A stretch of DNA of 64,000 bases from Paenibacillus_E oryzisoli_A (GTDB taxonomy: Bacteria; Bacillota; Bacilli; Paenibacillales; NBRC-103111). The notes under the pieces were generated by a model, which ran no database searches, had not been told where the DNA came from, and saw only the letters and a list, made by a program, of their open reading frames with translations. The stretch covers positions 609,846-673,845 of the forward strand of contig NZ_JBCMUN010000009.1 in assembly GCF_050467285.1 (NCBI RefSeq), read 5' to 3'. Positions 36,997 through 45,743 of this stretch are shown piece after piece (within the stretch, counting starts at the first letter, position 1; every line of letters starts with the position of its first letter). The position numbers were made by a program, and so were the translations under genes.

Positions 36997-39390
36997 TTAG
37001 TTCCGCAGCGCTTTCCCTTTCGATAGCATGTATTGCATGCGCTGCTGAGTTTTCACTTCGCCGCAGAGGCTGAGGAACGCCTCGCGCTCGAGATCGAGCA
37101 AGTACTGCTCGCTCACGAGCGTGCCCGCCGGCACGCTGCCGCCCGTCAGTACGTGCGCGAGCTTCCCAGCGATCTTCACGTCGTGATCGCTGATGTAGCC
37201 GCCCTGCCGCATGGAATTGGCGGCAGCTTGCAAGACAGCTTTGCCGTTCTCGCCGGCAACGCGGATGGTTTCTTCGGCGGGCAGCTCATAGCCCGCCGCA
37301 TCCAGCCGCAGGACCGCCTGCTTCGCCTCATAAATCCGGTAATCCGGATTCATGACAACGCGGTCCTGCGCACGCATATAGCCGAGCCGCTTCGTATCGT
37401 GACCGCTCGTGGACACTTTGGCCATCGCGACGGTCTCGAACGCGGCGTTGATCCACGGCTGCAGGTCAACCTCCGGGTCCCGCACCAACTGGCTCGCCTG
37501 CAAGGCTAGCTCCTTGCAGCCGCCTCCGGCCGGGATAAGGCCCACGCCGACCTCGACGAGGCCGTAGTACGTCTCGGCGGAGAAAATCGTCATATCTGCC
37601 GGCAGGCACGCTTCGACGCCACCGCCGAGCGTCATTTTGTGAGGGGCGGCGACGACCGGCTTCTCCAATCTTTTCAGCTTCAGCATCGCGTTCTGGAACA
37701 GCCGGATGATGCCATCGACCTCATCCCACTCCCCATCCTGCGCTTCCATCAGGAGCAGCATGAGGTTGGCGCCGACGCAAAAGTTTTTCCCTTCGTTCGC
37801 GACGACCAACCCGCGATAGTTGCTGCGCACCTCGTCAACGCTTTGCTGAATCATCGTCAAAATATCCGCGCCAATCGCATTGTTCGGCGAATGAAACTCC
37901 AGACACGCAACGCCGTCGCCGATGTCGATCAAGCTCGCGCCGCTGTTGCTGCGGATCGTACGCTTCATTTCCTTGAGCGAAGCGAGCGAGATCACCTCAG
38001 GCCGTACCGCCAACTCGCTGCTGGCTCCGCCCAGATAGGCGAACGTCTGCCCCTCCGACCGGCGATAAAAGCTCTCGTTCCCCGCCGCCAGCCACGCTTT
38101 TACCCACGCAGGCACCGTACTGCCCTCCGCTTCCATCCGCTCCACCGAGCGCCGTAAACCGATGGCATCCCACGTCTCAAACGGCCCAAGCTCCCAGTTG
38201 AAGCCCCATTTGAGCGCGTTGTCGATGTCCACGATGCTATCGGCGATCTCATCCAGCCTCTCAGCGGAATATAGCAGGACTGGCTTCAAAATGTTCCACG
38301 CCAGCTCGGCATACCGGTCTTTGGCGGTGATTAGCGCTTTGATTTTGGCGGCCGCACCTTTGGCCTGTTTAGAGGCTTCCAGCGAAGCGCCGCTCACACG
38401 TTTACTAGGCTCGTAGGTCATCGTGCCGAACTGTAAAGCCTGGATCTCCGAGCCGGCAGCGGACTTCACCTTTTTATAGAACCCTAGACCACTCTTCTCG
38501 CCGATCCAGCCTCGCTCCACCATGTCCTTCATGAGCGCCGGGGTGTCGAATACCGCCCTCTCCGCCGAATCCGTCACTTGCGAGAACACATTACCGGCCA
38601 CGTGCACAAAGGTATCTAGCCCGACTAAGTCCAGCGTGCGGAACGTCGCGCTTTTCGGCCTGCCCATCGCCGGCCCGGTCACCGCATCCACTTCTTCAAC
38701 GGTATAGCCCTTCTCCAGCATTTCCTGCAGCGTGACGAGCAGCCCGTAAGTCCCGATGCGGTTCGAAATGAAGTTCGGTGTGTCTTTGGCGACGACGACG
38801 CCTTTGCCCAACTTTTTCTCGCAAAAATCCTGCATAAACGCCACAATCTCAGGCTTGGTGTCTGCGTTCGGAATGATTTCCAACAATTTCATATAGCGCG
38901 GAGGATTAAAGAAGTGTGTACCCAGAAAATGCTCCCTAAACGCCGCCGACCTTCCTTCAACCATCGCATTGATCGAAACACCCGACGTATTGGATGTCAC
39001 GATCGTACCAGGCTTCCACACCTCTTCCACTCGGGCAAAAAGCGCCTGCTTCGCCGCCAAATTCTCGATGATCACTTCGATGATCCAATCGACGTCCCGC
39101 AGTTTGCCCAGATCATCCTCCAGATTGCCCGGCTGGATACGCTGAGCAAACGACACTTGGAAAAGCGGAGCCGGATTCGTTTTCGCCATCCCCTGCAAGG
39201 CGCTTACCGCCAAGCGGTTGCGAACTTTCGGGTGAGCAAGGGTGAGCCCCGCCGACTCTTCCTGCGGCAATAACTGTGTCGGCACGCGATCAAGCAGTAC
39301 CACAGACAGCCCTGCGTTCGCCAAATGTGCGGCAATGCCTGAACCCATTACACCCGAGCCGATGACGGCTGCTTTTCGGATCGTTGTCAT
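36997..39390 (-). CDS. fadN: 3-hydroxyacyl-CoA dehydrogenase/enoyl-CoA hydratase FadN
   Basis: The 797-residue bifunctional protein has the dehydrogenase first: NAD site AAVIGSGVMGSGIAAHLANA (residues 8-27) and TNTSGVSINAMV. A second HAD C-terminal-like half with GEKSGLGFYKK follows. The hydratase lies at about 490-700 (NFCVGANLMLLLMEAQ and PVVAAPHKMTLGGGVE). This domain order matches B. subtilis FadN (YusL), not the E. coli FadB order. It performs hydration and oxidation in beta-oxidation. It lies 31 nt after fadF. Confidence 0.95.
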   Translation of the reverse strand: MTTIRKAAVIGSGVMGSGIAAHLANAGLSVVLLDRVPTQLLPQEESAGLTLAHPKVRNRLAVSALQGMAKTNPAPLFQVSFAQRIQPGNLEDDLGKLRDVDWIIEVIIENLAAKQALFARVEEVWKPGTIVTSNTSGVSINAMVEGRSAAFREHFLGTHFFNPPRYMKLLEIIPNADTKPEIVAFMQDFCEKKLGKGVVVAKDTPNFISNRIGTYGLLVTLQEMLEKGYTVEEVDAVTGPAMGRPKSATFRTLDLVGLDTFVHVAGNVFSQVTDSAERAVFDTPALMKDMVERGWIGEKSGLGFYKKVKSAAGSEIQALQFGTMTYEPSKRVSGASLEASKQAKGAAAKIKALITAKDRYAELAWNILKPVLLYSAERLDEIADSIVDIDNALKWGFNWELGPFETWDAIGLRRSVERMEAEGSTVPAWVKAWLAAGNESFYRRSEGQTFAYLGGASSELAVRPEVISLASLKEMKRTIRSNSGASLIDIGDGVACLEFHSPNNAIGADILTMIQQSVDEVRSNYRGLVVANEGKNFCVGANLMLLLMEAQDGEWDEVDGIIRLFQNAMLKLKRLEKPVVAAPHKMTLGGGVEACLPADMTIFSAETYYGLVEVGVGLIPAGGGCKELALQASQLVRDPEVDLQPWINAAFETVAMAKVSTSGHDTKRLGYMRAQDRVVMNPDYRIYEAKQAVLRLDAAGYELPAEETIRVAGENGKAVLQAAANSMRQGGYISDHDVKIAGKLAHVLTGGSVPAGTLVSEQYLLDLEREAFLSLCGEVKTQQRMQYMLSKGKALRN

Positions 39391-39421
39391 AGCAACATAC
39401 CATCTCCTTCACGACTTGAAT

Positions 39422-41455
39422 TTATGAGACGCCAAACACGGAAAGGGCCAACACTTCCGCCACATCGCGCGCTTTCACCTGATCCTCGACTTCCTTGAGC
39501 TTCGTGCCGTCCTCCACCATCGTCAGGCAGTACGGGCAGCCCGAGGAGATCACGGTCGGCTGAACACTGAGCAGCTGCTCGGTTCTCGCCACATTGACCC
39601 GCGTTCCCACCTTCTCTTCCATCCACATCATGCCCCCGCCCGCCCCGCAGCACATGCTGTTCGACCGGGATCGCGCCTGCTCCACCAGCTCGACACCGGG
39701 GATCGCCTTCAGGATTTCGCGCGGTTCCTCATACACCTCGTTATACCTGCCCAAGTAGCAGGAATCGTGGTACGTAATGCGCTCGTGCACCGCATGCTGC
39801 GGCCACAGACGCCCTTCCTTCACCCACGCATGAAGCAGTTCCGTATGGTGGAACACTTCGGCCGTGAGCCCGAATTCGGGGTATTCATTTTTGAAAATAT
39901 GATACGTATGCGGGCACGTCGTCACGATCTTCTTCACTTTATATTTTTGAAAAGTGGCAATATTGTCCGCGCAAAGCTGCTGGAACAAGAACTCGTTACC
40001 CATACGCCGAGGGGTATCGCCGGAATTTTTCTCCTCGTTGCCGAGGATGGCGAACGAAATGCCCGCTTCGCGCATCAGCTTGACGAACGCATGCGTTACC
40101 TTGCGGCTCCGCAAGTCGTAAGCGCCCATCGAACCGAGGAAAAACAAGTATTCAAAATCCGGCTGCTCCTTAACGGTGCGGATTTTCAGCGTATCTTCGG
40201 GGTCGACTTCTTTGACCCATTTGATTCGGTCGTTGCGATTGATGCCCCACGGATTGCCTTGGCGCTCTATGTTTTGCAGTGCGCGCTGCCCGTCGTGCGG
40301 CATGGAGCCCTGCGTCAGCACCAGGTGCCTGCGCATGTCGATGATTTTGTCCACGTGCTCGTTGCCGACCGGACATTGATCCTCGCAGTTGCGGCACGTC
40401 GTGCACGCCCACAGCTCTTCCTCGGTCATGACGCCGCCGATCAGCTCCGTCTCCAGCGGAGTCGGGTCTGCATGCAAGCCGAAAGCATACGCCGGCACCC
40501 AAGGGGATTTGGACGTAATGACCGCCCCTTTATCGGTCAAATGATCGCGCAGCTTCGTGATCAGATGCATCGGGGACAGCATTTTGCCGGTGGTATTGGC
40601 CGGGCACACGTTGGTGCAGCGACCGCATTCCACACAGGCGTAGAAGTCGAGCATCTGCTTTTGCGTAAACTCTTCGATTTTGCCAACGCCAAATGTCTCC
40701 GCCGACTCATCTTCCAAATCGAGCGACGCCAGCTTGCCGGTAGGGCCGGTCCGCCGGAGCAGGATGTTGATCGGTGCCGTAATGAGATGAAAATGCTTGG
40801 ACTGCGGCACATAGATAAGAAACGCTAACAAAATTAGCAGATGCGCCCACCAGCTCATATAGAACCCGATCGTCAGCGCCGTGTGGGACCAGCCGTCCAC
40901 CAGACTTGCGACCCCCGAGGACAACGGTGCGTAGAACGAAGCCGCCAGCCCCTCGCGCGCCCGTTCAAAACCACCGGAGATCAGCACCGATAGCATCAGA
41001 AAAAAGATAAAGAAGACGACGATGCTTGGTTTCCAGCCTCTTTTTAACCGTTTGAGCTTCTCAATGTATCGGCGGTACGTCGCGTAGCCCATAGCAATGA
41101 GGATAAGGGCAACCGTGTATTCCTGGATCACTGTGAAAATGTCATAGCCTGAAAAATCTAACCTATGGCCAATTAAACCTTTTAAAATGAGATCAAGTGC
41201 ACCTAACTGCAGAATGATGAAGCCGTAAAAAATGACGATATGCATGACGCCGCTTTTGGGATCCTTGAGCAGCTTGCTCTGCCCGAATACCTGGATCGCG
41301 AAGACGCGGAGACGGTCTTTCAGTTGTTTTTGCAATTGCACGGGTTTTCCTAATTGAATGTAAAGATAGCGGTGATACACGACGCGCCAGAAAAGCGCCA
41401 AGGCACAGCCCATCACGGCTGCAAACAGGAGTAGCTGAATCAGAGTACCGAGCAT
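39422..41455 (-). CDS. fadF: FadF, membrane iron-sulfur oxidoreductase (ETF:quinone link)
   Basis: The 677-residue protein has about six transmembrane segments in its first 260 residues (NarI/HdrE-like). Two 4Fe-4S motifs follow (CVECGRCTNVCPANTTGK and CTTCRNCEDQCPVG), then two CCG cysteine-rich domains (TTCPHTYHIFKNE and NSMCCGAGGGMMWMEE) as in heterodisulfide reductase HdrD. B. subtilis FadF has this make-up and is thought to take electrons from EtfAB to menaquinone. The ATG follows AAGGAGG. A consensus cre site lies 22-35 nt before it. Confidence 0.93.
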   Translation of the reverse strand: MLGTLIQLLLFAAVMGCALALFWRVVYHRYLYIQLGKPVQLQKQLKDRLRVFAIQVFGQSKLLKDPKSGVMHIVIFYGFIILQLGALDLILKGLIGHRLDFSGYDIFTVIQEYTVALILIAMGYATYRRYIEKLKRLKRGWKPSIVVFFIFFLMLSVLISGGFERAREGLAASFYAPLSSGVASLVDGWSHTALTIGFYMSWWAHLLILLAFLIYVPQSKHFHLITAPINILLRRTGPTGKLASLDLEDESAETFGVGKIEEFTQKQMLDFYACVECGRCTNVCPANTTGKMLSPMHLITKLRDHLTDKGAVITSKSPWVPAYAFGLHADPTPLETELIGGVMTEEELWACTTCRNCEDQCPVGNEHVDKIIDMRRHLVLTQGSMPHDGQRALQNIERQGNPWGINRNDRIKWVKEVDPEDTLKIRTVKEQPDFEYLFFLGSMGAYDLRSRKVTHAFVKLMREAGISFAILGNEEKNSGDTPRRMGNEFLFQQLCADNIATFQKYKVKKIVTTCPHTYHIFKNEYPEFGLTAEVFHHTELLHAWVKEGRLWPQHAVHERITYHDSCYLGRYNEVYEEPREILKAIPGVELVEQARSRSNSMCCGAGGGMMWMEEKVGTRVNVARTEQLLSVQPTVISSGCPYCLTMVEDGTKLKEVEDQVKARDVAEVLALSVFGVS

Positions 41456-41476
41456 AGGGGACCTCCTTAGTCATTA

Positions 41477-41490
41477 TGCAAACGCTTTCA
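41477..41490. promoter_or_regulatory. cre (CcpA) site before fadF
   Basis: TGCAAACGCTTTCA preceded by A fits every position of the cre consensus. It lies between the fadF start and its likely upstream promoter, in a roadblock position for catabolite repression of beta-oxidation, a known regulation in Bacillus. Confidence 0.7.
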
Positions 41491-41540
41491 CCACGACCTC
41501 GCAAAAAAGCAAATCTCACTTGTATGTATTGTCCAAGTTG

Positions 41541-41568
41541 AAACGTGCTTTTCAAAGTCAGCGTAAGC
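41541..41568 (-). promoter_or_regulatory. Weak candidate promoter of fadF
   Basis: On the minus strand TTGAAA is followed at about 16 nt by GACAAT. It lies roughly 90 nt before the fadF ATG with the cre site between. The match is modest; positions are approximate. Confidence 0.35.
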
Positions 41569-41610
41569 CGGCAAACCTCCTATCTCGCTTCATGAAGCTG
41601 GAATAAGTCG

Positions 41611-41639
41611 TTGACAAGGCGTACATCGTATTTTATGAT
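41611..41639 (+). promoter_or_regulatory. Sigma-A promoter of fadR-etfB-etfA
   Basis: A perfect TTGACA and TATGAT separated by 17 nt, a near-consensus promoter. The FadR-type palindrome begins 15 nt after the -10 box. Confidence 0.85.
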
Positions 41640-41653
41640 GAGCTTAAGAAAAA

Positions 41654-41671
41654 TGAATGAGTATTCATTCA
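41654..41671. promoter_or_regulatory. FadR operator
   Basis: The palindrome TGAATGA-GTAT-TCATTCA is the binding pattern of Bacillus-type FadR (YsiA). At about +8 to +25 of the fadR transcript it would block transcription, giving autorepression relieved by long-chain acyl-CoA. Confidence 0.85.
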
Positions 41672-41704
41672 GGTTCAACCTTATTCTAGCACCGAGGTGA
41701 TCCC

Positions 41705-42289
41705 TTGACAAGTAGCAAAAAGCCTGACAAATACTACGCCATTCTCGAAGGCGCCATGAAGGTGTTCGCGGAGCACGGTTTTCATAAGTCGCAGGTGTCC
41801 CGGATTGCCAAGGAGGCCGGCGTCGCGGACGGAACGATTTATTTGTATTTTAAGAAAAAAGAAGACATTCTCACGAGCCTCTTTCAAGAGAAGCTGGGCG
41901 AGCTCGTCGCGAAATTCAATGAAGAGATCACGCCCGAGATGAGCGCCAAAGAAGCGCTGTACAAGGTGTGCGAAATTCATTACGGTGTGCTCGAAAAGAA
42001 CGTCCACCTCGCCTTCCTCACGCAGATTGAGCTGCGGCAAAGTGATTTGGCGCTCCGCCAGGAGATTGGCCTTGCCCTCAAGAGATATATTATCCTCATC
42101 GAAAATATATTAGAAAGAGGCAAGGCAGACGGCAGCTTTCGCGCCGATCTGGATGTGAAGCTGGTGCGGCTGCTTATTTTTGGCGGCATGGATGAAGTCG
42201 TCACGTCCTGGCTGATTTCCGGCCAGAAGTATTCGCTCTCTGCACAGGTTGGAAAAACACTGGATTTTTTCATGAAAGGCATCGAGTAA
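41705..42289 (+). CDS. fadR: TetR-family fatty-acid regulator FadR
   Basis: This 194-residue protein begins with TTG after GAGGTG. The N-terminal helix-turn-helix (HKSQVSRIAKEAGVADGTIYLYF, split here over residues 24-46) is nearly that of B. subtilis FadR. The C terminus would bind long-chain acyl-CoA, which releases the repressor from DNA. It heads an operon with etfB and etfA, 51 nt downstream, and diverges from fadF. In B. subtilis fadR also lies next to etfB-etfA. Confidence 0.92.
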   Translation: MTSSKKPDKYYAILEGAMKVFAEHGFHKSQVSRIAKEAGVADGTIYLYFKKKEDILTSLFQEKLGELVAKFNEEITPEMSAKEALYKVCEIHYGVLEKNVHLAFLTQIELRQSDLALRQEIGLALKRYIILIENILERGKADGSFRADLDVKLVRLLIFGGMDEVVTSWLISGQKYSLSAQVGKTLDFFMKGIE

Positions 42290-42340
42290 ACCCGCATTTC
42301 AAGTGTCTCATTTCATGTATATTCAGAAGGGAGCTTGACT

Positions 42341-43105
42341 ATGGACATTTTTGTGCTGCTGAAGCAAACGTTTGATACGGAAGAGAAGGTCGTGGTGGTG
42401 GACGGAGCCGTTCAGGAGGACGGTGTGAAATTCGTGATCAATCCTTACGACGAGTACGCCGTGGAGCAGGCGATTCAAATTCGGGATGACGTTGGCGGCA
42501 AAGTGACGCTGCTGTCCGTCGGCCCGGAACGCACGGCCGAGGCGCTGCGCACCGCGCTTGCGATGGGCGCCGACGAAGCTGTCCTCATCTCGGACGATCG
42601 CATTCGCGGGGATGAGTATGAGGTGGCAGAGATTTTGGCCGCGTATCTACGGGGACAGTCGGTCGATCTTGTGCTCGGCGGCAACTTCTCCGTCGATAAC
42701 GGCGCAGGCCAAGTCGCGATTCGGTTGGCGGCACTGCTTGATCTTCCCCACGTCGCTTCCATTACAAAAATGGACATTGACGGCTCGTCGGCTGTCGTTC
42801 ACCGCGATGCGGAAGGCGACACCGAGGTGCTCGAGGTGCCGCTCCCTGCCCTTTTTACGGCACAGCAAGGGCTTAACGAGCCCCGTTACCCTTCCCTGCC
42901 GGGCATTATGAAGGCGAAGAAAAAGCCGTTCCAGCACCTCACGCTGGACGATATTGATGGCGCCGATGCGATTATCGCACGCACGGAGCGCTTATCGCTG
43001 AGTTTGCCGCCGGCGCGGAAAGCGGGCCGGATTTTGAAAGGCGAGCTTGGCCAGCAAGTGACCGAACTCGTGCAGGCGCTGCGCAACGAATCCAAAGTGA
43101 TCTAG
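42341..43105 (+). CDS. etfB: Electron transfer flavoprotein beta subunit
   Basis: This 254-residue protein starts at the ATG 7 nt after AAGGGAG. It has MDIFVLLKQTFDTEEKVVV, NPYDEYAVEQAIQ and VLGGNFSVDNGAGQVA, plus an AKKKPFQHLTLDDI region. It pairs with EtfA, binds AMP and collects electrons from FadE, passing them to FadF. It is separated from etfA by 15 nt. Confidence 0.95.
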   Translation: MDIFVLLKQTFDTEEKVVVVDGAVQEDGVKFVINPYDEYAVEQAIQIRDDVGGKVTLLSVGPERTAEALRTALAMGADEAVLISDDRIRGDEYEVAEILAAYLRGQSVDLVLGGNFSVDNGAGQVAIRLAALLDLPHVASITKMDIDGSSAVVHRDAEGDTEVLEVPLPALFTAQQGLNEPRYPSLPGIMKAKKKPFQHLTLDDIDGADAIIARTERLSLSLPPARKAGRILKGELGQQVTELVQALRNESKVI

Positions 43106-43120
43106 GGGGAGGAACGGACG

Positions 43121-44107
43121 ATGAGCAAACGATTCCTTGTAGTGGCGGAAGCCCGCGGCGGGAAGCTGCGGCAAGTAGCTTGGGAGGCGCTGCGTGCAGC
43201 GGCGCTGTGCGCGGAGGACGGCGACACGGTCGAGGCGTGCCTGATTGGCGGGGCCGGCATCGGGGCGCTGGCCGATGAGTTGGCGGCGTACGGCGCGGAG
43301 GCCGTCTATGTGGTGGAGCATGACGATTTGGCGGTGTACCAGCCTGAATCGTATTGGGCTGCGCTGGCGGCGGTCGTGGCGGAAGCCTCGCCAGCTGGGA
43401 TACTTCTGGGGCACACGGCGATTGGCCGTGACCTTGCGCCTTATGCCGCTGCCAAGCTGGGCGCTGGGCAGCTTTCGGATGTGACCGCTGCCCGGCGCTC
43501 CGGCGACAGCGTGGTGTTTACGCGACCGCTCTACGCGGGCAAAGCGGTCGAGACGAAAGCGTTTACCGGCGCCGGTAGCGGCGCGCCGTGGATCGTGACG
43601 GTGCGGCCGAACAACATTGCGCCGGCCGCACCGATTGCAAGGCAAGCGACGGTGGTGAGCGTCGCTTATCCGGCGCCCTCCCTGCGCAGCGTGGTGCGCG
43701 AGGTCGTGCGCAAAGCCGCCGGCGCCGTCGATTTGGCGGAAGCCAAAATCGTCGTCTCCGGCGGCAGGGGCGTGCGCAGCGCCGAAGGCTTCCAGCCGCT
43801 CGAAGAGCTGGCTGGCGTGCTCGGCGGCGCTGTCGGCGCTTCCCGCGGGGCGTGCGACGCGGGGTACTGCGATTACGCGATGCAGATCGGCCAGACCGGC
43901 AAGGTCGTGACGCCGGAAATTTACATCGCGTGCGGCATTAGCGGCGCCATCCAGCATCTGGCGGGGATGAGCTCGTCGCGCGTTATCATCGCGATCAACA
44001 AGGACGCGGAGGCGCCGATCTTTAAAGTCGCCGACTACGGGATCGTCGGCGATCTGTTCGACGTCGTTCCGCTGCTGACGGCGGAATTCAAGAAACTGCT
44101 CGCATAG
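43121..44107 (+). CDS. etfA: Electron transfer flavoprotein alpha subunit
   Basis: The 328-residue protein has the FAD-binding C-terminal domain: VVSGGRGVRSAEGF, GGAVGASRGACDAGY, GQTGKVVTPEIYIACGISG and AINKDAEAPIFKVADYGIVG. It binds FAD and forms the heterodimer with EtfB. High GC content at the gene's third codon positions fits strong codon bias. A terminator follows 36 nt after the stop. Confidence 0.96.
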   Translation: MSKRFLVVAEARGGKLRQVAWEALRAAALCAEDGDTVEACLIGGAGIGALADELAAYGAEAVYVVEHDDLAVYQPESYWAALAAVVAEASPAGILLGHTAIGRDLAPYAAAKLGAGQLSDVTAARRSGDSVVFTRPLYAGKAVETKAFTGAGSGAPWIVTVRPNNIAPAAPIARQATVVSVAYPAPSLRSVVREVVRKAAGAVDLAEAKIVVSGGRGVRSAEGFQPLEELAGVLGGAVGASRGACDAGYCDYAMQIGQTGKVVTPEIYIACGISGAIQHLAGMSSSRVIIAINKDAEAPIFKVADYGIVGDLFDVVPLLTAEFKKLLA

Positions 44108-44143
44108 CGTGCCGTGCACGCGTTGCGATGCCCTAACATACCC

Positions 44144-44170
44144 AAAGCCTGCGAAACAGCAGGCTTTTTT
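44144..44170 (+). terminator. Terminator of fadR-etfB-etfA
   Basis: AAAGCCTGC and GCAGGCTTT form the stem around GAAACA, followed by a run of Ts. Confidence 0.88.
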
Positions 44171-45044
44171 GGCGTTCTGTGCTTCCCCTGCGGAATGCCT
44201 GCAGAAAAGCAGCTTTTTCCCCCGATTTCATTCGAATCGGGACATTTCCCCCAAAATTCCTGCCGATTCGCAGGCTTTCACCTGCAATCCAAGAAAAACC
44301 AAAACAAAGCCTGCTCTTTTGCAGGCTTTCATCCAGGACCTGGACCTGGTCCTGGACCAGCCCCCTTGTCCCCTTGTCCCCATGCTGTCCCCCCAATCTT
44401 GTCAGGTTACGCCGGCAAGCTGTACGCTTAAACCGACAACAAGGGGAGCCAGACGACTTCAGACAACTTAAGCCGCTTTGCTCGTCCATGAACTGGAAAA
44501 CCCCCAGCTCATTTCGGCTGCAAACGGCCCCCGTGCCACCTGAGCTGGAAAAGCTCCAGTTCATTTAAGTCGTTTTCGGAGAATGGCTGCCAAACGGGCA
44601 ATTAGACAGGAGAAATTCCAGTTCAGCCCCCAATTTGGGCGAAAAGGCGAAATTTTACTGGAGAAATTCCAGTTCATTGGAGGAACGACGGGTACGTGGC
44701 GGTGGCGAGCACTAGCGACGATTGAATAGTGGACGCAGCAAGCTCGACAACGGCTAAACGATGAACGGCCAGCGGCGAGTAAGCCCCATGCCCCATGAAT
44801 CACGTTAAGGTGGCAAAATATGTGCAAAATGTCTGTTTCCCCATCGGAAAACCAGCGTCTCTTCGAAATAGGTTACTTAGAATAATCTATTTCCACTGGT
44901 TCCCTTTGATTTTCCAAATATATTTGTCCAAGCGCCATCGCGACTAACCAAACAATATTGACTAGCCCCCTCGCCCGCTTGTCCCCACCCCTTTTATCCC
45001 CTATACTCAAGGAACAAATCATGATCTCGCAGGAGGGCCCGCCT
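44171..45044. repeat. Repeat-rich intergenic region with two hairpin families
   Basis: About 870 nt without a credible gene. Family 1: copies of GCCTGC..GCAGGC hairpins, at about 44189-44215, 44262-44278 and 44315-44332, resembling the etfA terminator. A CCCGATT/AATCGGG hairpin lies at 44220-44243, and a short palindromic run of CCAGGACCTGGA words at 44333-44362. Family 2: four units reading like CTGGAGAAATTCCAGTTCA at about 44490-44515, 44541-44565, 44606-44625 and 44656-44677. From 44690 to 45044 I see no structure apart from the ribosome site of the next gene. Confidence 0.7.
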
Positions 45045-45473
45045 ATGTCACAGCTACCACAAGAAATCGTCTCTGCCTTTTTCCAACACGTCCGCTCCGG
45101 CACGAATCCCGACGCAGCAGCGCAGTACATGGCCGACACCGTCCTCGCCCATCAAGTGACGGCCGAAAACGAGACCACCGTTCAGCGCTCGCCGCATAAC
45201 TACGCCGATCATGTGCGGGAGATGATCGACGCCTACGGTCAGTTTCAAATCGAAATCCAAGAACTGATTAGCCAGGACGACCGCGTGTACGTTCGCTGGA
45301 AACAGACCGGCACGCATATCGGCGAAGTCGACGGTTTCGCGCCGACCGGCAAGCCCGTCATCGAGATTGCCAGCGCCGTGTATCGCGTAGCCGACGGGAG
45401 AATTGCCGAGTACTGGATCCAGATTGACCGAGAAGGCATTCGCAAACAACTGGAACGCAATCAGTACACTTAA
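45045..45473 (+). CDS. NTF2-like/SnoaL-type ester-cyclase-family protein
   Basis: This 142-residue protein has the cone-shaped NTF2 fold pattern: FFQHVRSGTNPDAAAQYMAD at the start, QISQDDRVYVRWKQTGTHIGE in the middle and PVIEIASAVYRVADGRIAEYW at the end. These small polyketide-cyclase-like proteins have varied functions. The ATG follows GGAGGG by 7 nt; an upstream in-frame extension of 29 codons lacks one. Function unknown. Confidence 0.8.
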   Translation: MSQLPQEIVSAFFQHVRSGTNPDAAAQYMADTVLAHQVTAENETTVQRSPHNYADHVREMIDAYGQFQIEIQELISQDDRVYVRWKQTGTHIGEVDGFAPTGKPVIEIASAVYRVADGRIAEYWIQIDREGIRKQLERNQYT

Positions 45474-45496
45474 ACTGACTTCCCTCGCAAGTATGA

Positions 45497-45622
45497 TTAA
45501 AGCTGCCTGTCAGCCCATTCCTCGTAGGATGCGTCTTCACGGATAGGGAGGCCGGGAAGCATTTCTGCCGAGATGAAAAAGCAGATGATAAATAGCGCAA
45601 ACAAGATGAACGTCGTTTTCAT
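45497..45622 (-). CDS. 41-residue membrane peptide
   Basis: ATG follows GGGAGG by 7 nt. The peptide starts MKTTFILFALFIICFF, one transmembrane segment, then has an acidic tail (LPIREDASYEEWADRQL). I know no matching family. It is converging with the NTF2-like gene and lies upstream of and co-directional with no close gene. Signal-peptide-like N terminus without a cleavage motif suggests a membrane-anchored small protein. Confidence 0.6.
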   Translation of the reverse strand: MKTTFILFALFIICFFISAEMLPGLPIREDASYEEWADRQL

Positions 45623-45743
45623 GGTCAAACCTCCCAGTTTCCTCTGATACTTCCATTAGACGCATGTCATATGGAAAATGTTTCAAGTTAACTGGGAGGA
45701 CCGACTTTTTTTAAAAATCACACAATCCGTTGCTCACCTTTGC

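Noticed and set aside
44108..44570. Overlapping plus-strand open frames of 105-129 codons after etfA
   Set aside because: They run through hairpin repeats, are Pro/Cys-rich and lack a ribosome site.
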